This document shows positions 35,701 through 47,094 of a stretch of 64,000 nucleotides of DNA, one piece after another; within the stretch, counting starts at the first letter, position 1, and every line of letters starts with the position of its first letter. The notes under the pieces were generated by a model, which did no database searches, was not told the origin of the DNA, and worked only from the letters and a program-made list of their open reading frames with translations. Both the position numbers and the translations under genes were made by a program. Where the stretch lies: NCBI GenBank assembly GCA_013399115.1, contig VXAA01000970.1, forward strand, positions 46,031 through 110,030, given 5' to 3'. The stretch comes from Anseranas semipalmata. Its lineage: Eukaryota > Chordata > Aves > Anseriformes > Anseranatidae.

Positions 35701-36784
35701 CTTGACTCTAATCATAGCTGTGTTTGAAGCTATTGACTTTCTGTTGATTGTGACGAGTGCTGCTCTCCAGAGACTACTGGAAACCCCTACAGCTTCAAGA
35801 GGAGAAGAAATGAATGAAAAAATGGCTGTAGGCCAAGGCATTAATAATTTTCACTCATCTTTAGGATTGGCTAAGGCTGAAACTTAGAGTATAGGATGCA
35901 TCATTACCTTTTAATGATGGGTACCGTAAAAGACCAGCAGTGTAACCACTGGGGGCCTGGGCTCCACCAACCACAGTGAGGGCATGGGAGTGTTGCTGTA
36001 TCAAAGCACAAGTAAAAAGATAAAACACACAGATTAAGTGTAAAATGTGCTTGTGCAAGATAACAAAGTCCTCTAGCACTTAGCAGACGTGCAGCTGGCA
36101 GCATGTCTATCTTGGTTTAGTGGAGAGGATGGTGGGAGTGGGTGCCAACAGTTATTCCCACGTGAGCATGTTGAGGATGTCCTAAAACTTGTGGGACTCC
36201 ATTACCAACAACCAAATCAAATGAAGGAACAGGAAATGTAGAGTAAGATGCTTTTGTGTGTCTAGAGAGGAACACTGTCATTCTCCTAACAACTTCTGAC
36301 AAATTATCTGTATAGGTCTGAAGTAGTGGTTGTTTAATTACAGTTCCTGAAATGAAAGATGGTTATCTCCCAATTCATACAGTGTTTCAGCTAGCACAAG
36401 TGTTTCTAGCTAGAAGTTTTTTGTCTCCATTCACCCAGGTGTGAAATGACTGTGTGTGTTTTGTGCAGTCAAGTTGATATAGCCCCAGCGTAAGGTTATA
36501 TCCAATGATGCTGCTAAAGAAATATTTACATAAAACTGTAGATAAGAATGAGCAAAACCGAGTGTACAGAAAAAAAATAAATTTAAGAACATAGAAAGTA
36601 ATTGAGAGTTGTGAAAATAATCTAGTAAACGTCCTGAATTCTAAATTCTAACAAATGCTTAACAGGATGCCTTGGCCAAAACCATGGCTCACAAGAGTAC
36701 TGAAAGAAAATCTTTGCTAAATAGGGGAGGATAAAATTTGTAACAGTAAATATAAAAAAGTTAGGAAATGCAGGCACTTGATGT
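32721..36784. other. Intron-like sequence, no gene seen
   Basis: No exon or known repeat recognised. Short ORFs on both strands have no supporting features. Confidence 0.5.
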
Positions 36785-37425
36785 CTTGTGCTGCCATTCA
36801 GAGGGACAAGCTGGAAAGTTGGGCGGTGAAGAACCTCATGAAATTCAACAAAGGCAAGTGCAGGATCCTGCACCTAGGGAGGAATAACCCCATGCACCAG
36901 TACAGGTTGGGAGCTGACCTGCTGGAAAGCAGCTCTGCGGAGAAGGACCTGGGAGTCCTGGTGGACAGCAGGGTAACCATGAGGCAGCAGTGTGCCCTTG
37001 TGGCCAGGAAGGCCAACGGTATCCTGGGGTGCATCAGGAGGAGTGTTGTCAACAGGTCGAAGGAGGTGGTGCTCCCCCTCTGCTCNGGGGATCTTATCAA
37101 TGTGTACAAATATCTGAAGGGAGGGTGTCGAGGATGGGGCCAGACTCTTCATGGTGCCCAGCGACAGGACAAGAGGCAGCGGGCACAAACTGAAACACAG
37201 GAAGTTCCGGCTGAATATGAGAAAACATTTCTGTACTGTGAGGGTGACAGAGCACTGGAACAGGTTGTCCAGAGAGGCTGTGGAGTCTCCTTCTCTGGAG
37301 ATCTTCAAAACCCGCCTGGATGCCATCCTGTGCAACGTGCTCATGGTGACCCTGCTTGGCAGGGGGTTGGACCAGATGATCTCCAGAGGTCCCGTCCAAC
37401 CTCAACCATTCTGTGATTCTGTAAA
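36785..37425 (+). mobile_element. Young CR1 copy, RT end to tail, with single-N join
   Basis: Frame 36778-37416 carries the end of CR1 ORF2: [18 protein letters not shown], then [15 protein letters not shown] and SKEVVLPLC. At 37086 one N interrupts PLC, and the sequence resumes about 60 codons later in the family (GDLINVYKYLKGG). From there the frame is shifted (37151-37498) and reads [21 protein letters not shown] to the 3' UTR and tail (ATTCTGTGATTCTGT). It is closely similar to the copy at the right window edge, so both are probably recent. Confidence 0.95.
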
Positions 37426-39132
37426 AACCAGAAAGCCCAATGACAAATCCATGGGGAAAAATAGAACCAGAATGAGTTATTTAAATAGTGAATCCTGATA
37501 ATTTCACTGCAGTGTTTGTTAGTAAGTTACTACTTTGAGTAGGATAAATTGTGTGCCACATTTTTATTTTGAAATTGTGTTTTGGCTTAATGTGCAATAA
37601 TAAAGAACCTTCTAGATCAGACAATATATTTTTTCCATGTAGCTGTTTACTGGCCACAGTCACATTTTGCCTTGATACTTCCTTTGAATAACTCAGTTTG
37701 AGATTCCGGGGACTTCCCACATGTCTCATTGGAAGGGTGTTTTTTTCAAGAACTCAAACCCAAGTGGATGATGTTGTGGCTCTTAGCTTAATGCAGGATT
37801 GCCTATGTTTGTTGGGTGAAATAAACGGGTTTTTAGAGATTTAAAGGGGAAAACACAGTCTTGTAAACGGACTTTTCTAAGCTTTCCCAAAACTTTGATT
37901 GGCTTTTCCCAAACTTTCAACTTCTGTTTCTTATGCATGGCCTCTGGGGAGAGAAGTTCCAAGGGAGGTGACACCATCCAGACATGTCTGAGCCAGTGTC
38001 TAGGTACCCTTTACTGTCAGTGGGCAGAGTATGATCCTTCAAATTCCTGTCCTGCAGAAAGCCCTGTCTCCCCTGGGAAGGTCAGGTGAATACATTCAAG
38101 TGTCTTTTTCTCTGTGACTCTAGAAGCCTAAAGAGTGATTTGTAGGTGTCTCTGTTGTTCTGTGTTTCTTTTTAAGGAAGGTGAGATGCATCAGACTTGG
38201 GTATGTAAATACACAGTGCAGTATTGCATGCAAAATAATACCATTTCTATACTTCTGTTCAGTATTTCCTTCTGATACAGCCAAGAGGGTCTGTCTCTGA
38301 GCTGCAGCAGAACATTGGCTACTTCTGTAGATAAGTTTTCTGCTATGGCTATTTAAGTCCCTTCAACATTACCAGGATACAGCCCTTCACAGTTTTTGAT
38401 CTCACTTTATCAGTGATTCAAATGGCTCTGTTTAACTGAACTGTCCTTATTATGTTTGCCACTGTCTGTTTTTTGCTATTTATAAAAATTATCCATGTCT
38501 GGATAATCTCTCAATCTTCTTCCTGCTTTTTGTTTTGTTTTTGTTTTTGCTAGAAGTGTAAAATACAGCTAGGATGAGAACTGCTCGCTTTCCAGAAAGA
38601 GAGAGAAATAAATCTAAGTCCATACATCCATGTCAGATTGTTCAGTACCTTTACCAGCTGAGCAAGTAATTTCCTTATCAGATTTATTTAACAATATCCT
38701 GTTTAAGCATCTGCCAGCAATATTGATTAGCATTAATAACAGCTCCAATCTTTGAATTCTGCACCAGCCCATTTAATATTTTGATATCGGTGACAGGCTA
38801 AGGAAAATAGTCATGAACAGCCAAAGTAATTTAGGCTGGAAGTACCGTTGGAGGTCTCTAGTCCAAGACCTTGCTCAAAACAGCCACTACATCTAAGATA
38901 ATATTTTAAATTGGTTGATTCCCATCAGCCTTAGAATCTTTGACCAATCTTAGAAATCTTTATGTGTAATATTAATTTGTTTAGGTTAAGTTTCCAAGCA
39001 CTGGTGTTTAGTTCTGGCTGGGTCAAGAAGTTAAGGGCCTTCTGATACAAGACTTCTTGGGGTTAAGTTCTCTCCATGTATTTGCTTGTAGAAGATGTTG
39101 CTTTATGTCTTTTTCTTCTTATTAAGATAAAC
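37426..39132. other. Intron-like sequence with one degraded CR1 tail
   Basis: AT-rich, no gene seen. At 38825-38890 an antisense CR1 3' end is recognisable (TTTAGGCTGGAAGTACC, then GTCTCTAGTCCAAGACC) but strongly eroded. Confidence 0.55.
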
Positions 39133-40305
39133 ACATTCATAGAATCATAGAATGATAGAATGGCTTGGGTTGGAAGGGACCTTAAAGACCATCTGGTTAC
39201 AACCTCCCTGCCATAGGCAGGGATGCTACCCACTAGATCAGGCTGCCCAAAGCCCCATCCAACCTGGCTTTGAACCCCTCTAGGGATGGGGCATCTACAG
39301 CTTCTCTGGGCAACCTCTTCCAGTGCCTCACCACCCTCACAGTGAAGAATTTCTAGTGTCTAATCTAAATCTGTCCTCTTTTAGTTTAAAACCATTGCCC
39401 CTTGTCCTATCATTATCTACCCAAGTAAAGAGTCCCTCTCCATCTTTTTTATAATACCCCTTTAAGTATTGAAAGGCCGCAATGAGGTTTCCCCAGAGCC
39501 TTCTTTTCTCCAGGCTGAACATCCCCAGCTCTCTCAGCCTTTCTTCATAGGAGAGGTGCTCCTGCCCTCTGATCATCTTTGTGGCCCTCCTCTGGACCAG
39601 TTCTAACAGGTCCATATTTTTTCTTGTGCTGGGGGCCCCAGACCTGGATGCAGTGCTCCAGGTGGGGCCTCACAAGGGCAGAGTAGAGGGGGACGATCAC
39701 CTCCCTCGGCATGCTGGTCACACCTCTCTTGATGCAGCCCAGGACACAGTTGGCCTTCTGGGCTGCAAGCACACACTGCTCACTCATGTCAAGCTTTTTG
39801 TCCACCAGAACCCCCAAGTCCCTCTCTGCTGGGCTGCTCTCAACAACTTCTTCTCCCAGTCTGTACTCATGCCTGGGATTGCCCCAACCCAGGTGCAGCA
39901 CCCTGCACTTGGACTTGTTGAATCTCATTCAGTTCACATGGGCCCATTTCTCAAGCTTATCCAGGTCCCTTTGCATGGCATCCCTTCCTTCTGGTATATT
40001 GACTGCACCACTCAGATTGTTGTCAGCATACTTGCTGCGGGTGCACTCGATCCCATCATCTATGTCATTGATAAAGATATTGAAAAGCACCGGTCCCAAG
40101 ACAGACCCCTGAGGGACACCACTCATCACCAGCCTCCACCTGGACATAGAACCATTGACCACTATTCTCTGGGTGCGGCCATAGAGCCAATTCCTTATCC
40201 TCCAAATGGTCCACCCTTCAAATCCATATCTTTCCAATTCAGAGATCAGGATATCTCTTGTAATAAATCACATCAGCTGTGGAGGGCTTGGGGAGTTCCA
40301 TGGCC
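39133..40305 (-). mobile_element. CR1 copy, about 1.2 kb, RT palm to tail
   Basis: Reading the minus strand: 40237-39929 has the [20 protein letters not shown] block and a [12 protein letters not shown] segment in which the catalytic ADD is altered to ADN. Next 39928-39545 has [28 protein letters not shown] and [14 protein letters not shown], and 39615-39337 has [19 protein letters not shown] to the ORF end. The 3' UTR and tail (ATAGAATCATAGAATG) follow at 39133. Only a few breaks occur, making it one of the better preserved copies. Confidence 0.95.
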
Positions 40306-40970
40306 TTTTCTGGTAAAGCTCTGAGTACCTCTAAAGGATGGAGATCCCACAGCCTCTCTGAGATTCTGTGCCAGTGTTTGACCGCTCTAGCAGTGGAAAA
40401 TTTGTCCTAATATCTACTTGGAATTTTCCTTCTTGCAGCTTGTGTCCTTTGCTGCTTGTCCTTTCACTGTTCACCTCAGAGGAGAGCCTGACTCTACACC
40501 CTCCCGTCAGGTAGCTGAAAACAGCAAAATGTCTGCCTTCTCTTCTCCAGGCTGAATAAACCCAGTTCCTTCGGTGTCTCCTTGTACGTCCACAGCCATC
40601 TTGGTGGTTTCTGCTGGATTCACCCCAGTACATCTGTGTCTTGCTTTTACTGAGGAGCCCCAAACTAGATACTGCACTCCAGATGTGGCCTTGCAAGAGG
40701 AGGTTCACCTCTCTCAACCTGCTGGCTTCACTTTTGCTGGTGCAGCCCAGTTGATGGGCGGCCATCTTTGCCACAAGGACACACTGCTAACTTGTGTTCA
40801 ACTTTTCATCTCCAGGACCCCCAGATCCTTTTCTGTCAGCCTTGTTTCCCCCACCTTCCAGTCTGGTGTCATCCATGAACTTGCTGAGAGCACACTCCAT
40901 CTCATCATCTAGGTTATTAATAAAGACATTAAACATCATCAGCCCCTGAGGGACACCACTAGTAATTTGT
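40306..40970 (-). mobile_element. Older CR1 fragment adjoining the previous copy
   Basis: Minus frame 40774-40331 reads FQVDIRTNFPLLERSNTGT and upstream HIWSAVSSLGLLSKSK, a diverged CR1 ORF2 C-terminus. The sequence up to 40970 ends with the block equivalent to the RT palm (TTAATAAAGACATTAAACA). It is in the same orientation as its neighbour but more decayed, so the younger copy probably inserted beside or into it. Confidence 0.8.
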
Positions 40971-41204
40971 TCATTATAACATATTTAAATACTGCTCAAC
41001 TTCCATATTACTCAAAGATTTCCTTGGCCGTATCTTTCAAGACATTCAAGCTAGGTCATTTAAACAGAAGGTGGAGTTTTTAAGTTAAGTGTGAAAATTC
41101 TCTCGTTCAGAGAAGGAGATGCTTACTCCAAAACAAGTGCTCATGCACAAACTTGCAGTGGAACAAAGTGAGTTACAGCTGAATTATTTTTAATTTGCAA
41201 GTAA

Positions 41205-41545
41205 TCACAGAACTAAGAGCTGGTTTAGGTTGGAAAGGACCTCTGGAGGCCATCTGGTCCAACCTCACTTCTCCAGCAGTGCCACTTAGAGCCACTTGTC
41301 AAGGACCATGTCCAGACGGCTTTTGAATATCTCCAAGGAGGTAGACTCCACAACCTCTCTGGGCAACCTGTTCCATTGCTCAGTCACCCCCACAGTAAGA
41401 AAGTATTTTCTGATGTTCAGACGGAACCTTCTGTGTTCCGGTCTGTGCCCATTGCCTCTTGTCCTGGCACTGGGCACCACTGACAAGAGTCTGGCTGTAT
41501 GGAACAAGTCCACGTCCTTTGGATGGCTCTATATGCTTTGCATAC
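41205..41545 (-). mobile_element. CR1 3' end fragment
   Basis: Antisense tail and 3' UTR (GGTTGGAAAGGACCTCTGG, then CATCTGGTCCAACCTC). ORF2 end in minus frame 41513-41286 (RFRLNIRKYFLTVGVTEQWN). Confidence 0.93.
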
Positions 41546-44500
41546 TGCCCCCGTTTGGGATATCATCGTGCCACATCAGCTAGAGACCAGCTTTATGAAA
41601 ATATTTAAGCAGTGAATGAGATTTTCATGGTGTGATTCTGTCAGTTAAATTCAGTTGCAGTTGATTTGAGCTAGACTGTCTTGTAAATCCAGATGGTTGC
41701 CTATTTGCATATATTAGTGTCCTATCCTCCCTTTTGAATGCTATGATTCAGTACATCTTTCCACATGTTGGTTTTCAAATAGCTTTGGGAAAGCAGGTCT
41801 TGCTGCACTGCATGCTTTGATCAGTACTGCTGTACAGTTCGATGTTGAGTTTTGCAGGTGGAGCTCTATGGCCTGTGTTTTTTAGGAGGGCAGTAGCAGC
41901 CCTTTGTTCTTTGGGATTCCTTCACACTAAAATCTATTAAAAGAAGAATGTAGCATAGGGTAGAAATAATGTAAAAACACCCTATTGATAGAGGCTTGTG
42001 AGGCTGAGAGATTGCTCCAAGGATGGCATGCAGTCTTCACTGCTTGGGACTCTTTAGGAGTACACAGGACAAAGACTGGAAGATCTCTCATAAAGGTGTA
42101 CAAGATGTAGGGAACTGGGATAGATTTTCTTCATCTGAAGTTTGCAGATTTATGACTGTAAAGAATGCTAATTGAATCTCACCCAAGAGATTCCATCCCA
42201 AGTTTGGATGTTTAGAAATGTGCAACTCTGCACTGAGAGCTTTCACGAATTAGGATTCTTCTTATATCCAGAAATGAATCTTTACTTGGGATTCATTGCC
42301 CATCACTTTTGCCATCTAAGCCTGAGCTGCTTATTCCTCTTCCATGGAGAGAGATGGAGGGCACATTATCTGGTCTTCTAGAACCTGCTCTGAGAATGAA
42401 ATGAGTATCTTCTGAATATGCCATTGTCTGCAGAACGTAACCAACTCAGATATATAAACCTTGTAGCGGTGTGACTTAAAACAGAGAAATCCCACCTTTT
42501 CTCTTAGAAGGACAAATTAAGTACATTTTCTTAGTGTTTACCCATCTGTGAAGGAACAGCAGTTTCACTATATTCCTACATTAAAAGGCTTGTGATACAT
42601 TAGCAAAAGACAACAAGAGGGCTTTGACTTTGACACAGTTCTCACAATGTGTTTGTTTGTTTGGTTGGTTGGTTGATTTTTTTGGAACTTTTGAAATCAT
42701 AATTTATGAGTCATTTCTACAGGAAAGGTTGAGTCGGATAGAAAAGGAACTCATGGGCTCAGTGGCTCTAGGCTGGTGGAGCGTGTGTACATGTGTGTGG
42801 CAGCAATTTGGCTGTGTGGCTGAAGTATGAAGGAAGTCCTTTTCTTGTGGGGCTTGGTAAGGTTGGGAGCATTCCCACACAGCTTCAGCAGAGCTCAAGG
42901 TGTTTACGGGAGATCCCAAAGGGCGGTTGTATGTGATCTGCCAAGTCCCACAGAACCTATCACCAATCTAGCTACAGACTTCAAGGGTCCTGCTGACCCT
43001 GAAGATGTTTGCTACAGTACACATATATCTCTGATACATCATAGGATGTCTTTATCTTAGAAGTTGTCCTGTACCCCGTGCTTCGAGATGTTTCAGCTAT
43101 TCCCTATTTGATGCCTGTCAGAGGGGTTATATGAAATAACTACTTTGAGAGACATCAAATAAGATACAGGACATAGGATACCCCCGAAAAAGTTTTGAGA
43201 AAAAATGTTTCAACACCCAAGGAGCAGACATTTGGTGCTGTAATCGGCTGAGATTGTTCTAGGGAGTCTCCCAAGCAATGAGAATCCCACTGTCTGTTTG
43301 GTGTTAGTTACAGACTGGGTCTCTCTTCAGAAGACATTATCAGGGCAGTCTGGCTGCTTTTGAGGGAGCCAGGGGGAGTACATTACAAAATGCTTCTGGT
43401 GAGGATGTATTATAGGGAAACAAGAGTTGTATGTGACATTAGGTGCACCTGGGGGCCTGTCATTTCTAATTTGTTGAGTTTAGATGTTCCTTATGCAACA
43501 GACAGTTAACCAGAGGGCAGAGGAACCAGCTGTCACAGTTTAAATTTTGGAACCATGAATTCTAAATACAAATCAGAGGTGAGCTCCCATCAGAGCAGCT
43601 TGTTTGCTTAGCCTCTGAGTGCACTGGCAATGAGGTCAACCCTGGTTATTGTCTCCTGCGGACTGCAGAGGAGGATTTGGATACCTGGGAGGCTTCAAGG
43701 CCTATGCAAGCTGAGATTTCCAGTGACCCAAAGCTGCTGTTGAGTGAATTTGGCAGGGATGATTGGCTGCAAAGACATGTGGTCTCTGCAGCTGCAGTCT
43801 TGGGAGGGCCCTTAATTCTAGACATTTGAGAAGGTTTATGGAGAAGTCAATGCCTTAGAAGGCCCCTTTGACCTTGAAGGCGTGTCTTCTGGGATTCTTC
43901 TGCCAAAGGATCTATCATTCCCTCACCATTTTCACAACTACTTACTGAGTTCAATTTTCAGCTTCGTTCAAAGATTTGAATTTTTCTTCCAAAATCAGGT
44001 TCTCCTCTGGGATTCTGAGCAGCCTCTGGCATCCACAGGGGAGATCAGTGACTGTTGGGATAGTGTCTCAACATCCCTCTCCTGCTTTTTGTGACCCATG
44101 GGCTGTGACAGCATAGCCTGAGGGTCTAATTCCTGACTCATAATCCCCACTGAGCTCTTCACCCAGCATTTCCAGGTACAGACACAAAGGCAGGTAATTA
44201 GGCCTGATCCAGACTCTGCAGGAACCAGCTTTAGGAGGGTGGTTTGGTGGAACAAAGAGTTGGTTTAATGGTGATTCACCAGCAATAGTGCATCCCTTCC
44301 CAGGGATCTGTGCCCATAACCCCTGTCCTTCTTGTTGGAGACTCCATCAGACTACCCCAGGTCACCCCCTAGGGAGATAATTTCTTCTGCATGCAGAAGC
44401 CCCCTGTCTTCAAGGGCGAGGGACTCTCTCAGCAAACAGTAGCTCACTGAGCTTGAGCCCCTACTGCCCTCCATGATGCAGCTTCCAAAGGATCACAAGT

Positions 44501-46989
44501 GTGTAAGAAGAGAGATTCTACTCTATCCAGATGGCAGCTGATGCTGCAGGAATAGAAGAAGGGGGCGGAGAGGGAAGACCAGCTCCCTGACCCCTCTGCA
44601 CACCTGCCTTTAGAGGTATCTTTTTGTTTTCCACCAATTCCCAAGATGGGGGTTGTGCGACCGGTCTCACTGACAGCTTGCCAAGCCGCTGTGGTCTTTC
44701 CATGGTGAGGAGCCTGTCACTCGGAAACCAGAGCTGTTTCCCAGACTGGTGCCGTGCTCACAGGCAGCGTGCAGCCCGCGCCTGCTGAGCTCTGCCAAAG
44801 CAACCTGCGGGAGCTGTGGCCTGAAGGTCAGTGCTGCACACAAGCACTGCTGAGAGTCCCACGTCTGAGCCCATGTCAAGCTCCTGCAGGCTTGCATCCT
44901 GACAGCCAGCCTGAAATGCAGCTGCTGTTAGGCTGGGCCTGACTGCGCTTCCTGACCGGTGCCTGACACTGAGTTAACCATTAACTCCCTGCTCCAAGGC
45001 ATGCTGGGAACAGTGTTGTTTTTCAGGGCACTGCGAAGTTGCTTTGCCCTTTCCTGTGACATTCCGGTGACGTTTCTCAATGGGATCCTGCCTGGATCTG
45101 AAGAGCCTTTCCTGTTTGCAGCCAAAGCAGGCAGCCACTCAGCAGGGCTATGGCCCACGTGGCCTTTATGGTCTGTAGGCAACGCAAGGGAGCATGGCTC
45201 AGACACAGGATGTGACCACCCCACTGCGGGAGTGAACATGTTTTACGGCCAAGTCCAGACACCCTAGTGGGTACAGGGTCCCTGAGGTTCCCGTCTGTTT
45301 GCACTTTGCAGTGCTCCTTTCAGCTGCCTGGTGGGTGCGAGACTGAGCAAATACAGTGGTGAGAGCCATCCCTCAAAAGAGGGACCACAGGGTGCCTGGT
45401 GTGCATGGTGGGTGCCTGATGCGTGCCATGGATGCCTGGTGTGCATGGCAATTGCCTAGTGTGTGCTGCTGGTGCCTGTTTGCACCGCAGGCCCCTTTGC
45501 CCATCAGGAAATGAATCAGTTTTGATCAAAGGCTTTGTGCCGGGGCACGGCAGTCTCCTTTACCAGAGCTGTCTCCTCCCCACATCCTGCTCTTCACCTC
45601 TTGGCACTGTGAAATAGGAAACTCCTGAGTGTTTCCTCTGCAGGGAGCTCCAACAGAAATGCTGGAGGCCACGTCCTGCTTCAAGACAGACAGCCTGAGA
45701 AAGGGCGCAGGTCAAAGAGCTGCAGTCGCCTCCCCTTCTGTATGCTTGCATTAGCCCATGCACACGCAGTGCATGGCTGGGATGTACCTGAAGCCCAGGA
45801 CAGGGCAATGCTGATGTCAGGAACCACAGGGGGATTTCTCATCATCCCGCCAGCCGTCCTGGCCCACTCACGTCATCCTCCACCCTGGCTACCCCCTTGC
45901 CAAGCACAGAGGGGCTGTTTAAAAAAAGCCCTGCCATCTCTGAGCTGGGAAGAGAGCTACATTTAGTGCATCAGAGCTTGCCCGTGTCTTGTAATTGCTG
46001 TTCATTGTCAGTGGCAACAAGGAGTAGAAGCATGAGTGCTTGCAACTGCTCCTCTCCTGGGTGGGCGAGTGGATGGCAGCTGAGGGTGCTGACAGCTTTT
46101 GAAACAGGAGGGAGAAACTTGAAACTCCACTGGTGCAGTGTCCTCGGGACATGACTATGACCCAGGTAAAGTCTGATGCCGAGTAACGTGGGCTGCAGGA
46201 GAAATACTGGAAGCGATGGGCAGTGCCAGCTGGCAGCAGCTCTCATCCTTCGCCAGTGTGCTGGAGCTCCCTGCTCCTCGGTAGAGCAGCCCCACACGCT
46301 GCGACTGATGCAAGCTGCGCGCAGCAGTCCCTTAGCAGAGGCACGAGGGAGCTTCTCCCTTCCCTCACCTTTGTGAGTCAAGGCCATGTGCACGTGGGGG
46401 TGGGAGGGTGTCTATCCAAGAAGCAGCTGCCAAACTGCACTGTGGCTGTGACTGCATGTGCTCGGAACTGCCCGCTTGGCCATCCAGCCGCTCTGTCAGC
46501 CACCAAATGTCTGGGGGTTTGTGTATTCTAGTTTCCAGGTCTTGTGTATGGTCCCTGAATCTCCATCTGTAAGGAGTCTTCAGGAGGCTTGCATTGCTGA
46601 GATGAGAGGCATCAGCTGCGTGGGTATGTGCCTGTGCGGGGACCCGGCTCCTGCATGTGCCTGACCCAGGAGCCTGTGCACAGGCAGGTTCGTATCAGCT
46701 GCTGATCCTGGCCGTGAGGGGCTGCAGAGTGAGCACGCATTGCCCGTGCAGACAGCAGAGGAGGACACTTCCTTCCCTCAGCTATTGGTAACGTGCTATT
46801 TTTGGAAATTCTGTATAACCAAAGTAAATGTATTGTGGCCCTTCACAGTTTATTTTTTCCTAATTCAGCACTCAGAAACATATTTAATTTAAAAAAAGAT
46901 ATATATATAAATAGTTACAATCTAATTTATACAGTGAGAATATGTATATTCTGAGTTCCTATATTCATTTTAAATGTTTTTTCTTTCAG
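41546..46989. other. Inferred LUZP1 intron just upstream of coding exon
   Basis: No gene or retroelement recognised apart from a GTTT/GGTT run at 42645-42680 and the minisatellite at 45391-45490. The 44.5-46.7 kb part is GC-richer and yields many overlapping short ORFs. The last 150 bases turn AT-rich and end in a polypyrimidine tract (TTTTTTCTTTCAG) at the acceptor. Confidence 0.55.
45391..45490. repeat. Minisatellite, 20-bp period, five units
   Basis: Five consecutive 20-base units each begin with a G/A-x-TGCCT-type core (GGTGCCTGGT, GGTGCCTGAT, GATGCCTGGT, ATTGCCTAGT, GGTGCCTGTT) at 45391, 45411, 45431, 45451 and 45471. Units 1 and 3 are most alike; unit 5 is diverged in its second half. 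The register is exact, with no indels. Confidence 0.88.
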
Positions 46990-47094
46990 GGTGAGTTGCC
47001 TCTCTCCAAAGAAAGTGTAACATACCAGGAATACACAAAGTGTTAAGCACTCAGACTAAGCAAAGCTTCCACCTAATCAGAATAAAAAATAAAC
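46990..47094 (+). other. LUZP1: LUZP1 5' UTR portion of coding exon
   Basis: A splice acceptor (TTTTTTCTTTCAG|G) ends at 46989. The 105 bases before the start contain no ATG, so translation would begin at 47095 without an upstream ORF from this exon. The start context is AAACATGGCA, with A at -3 and G at +4, a strong Kozak match. Confidence 0.75.
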
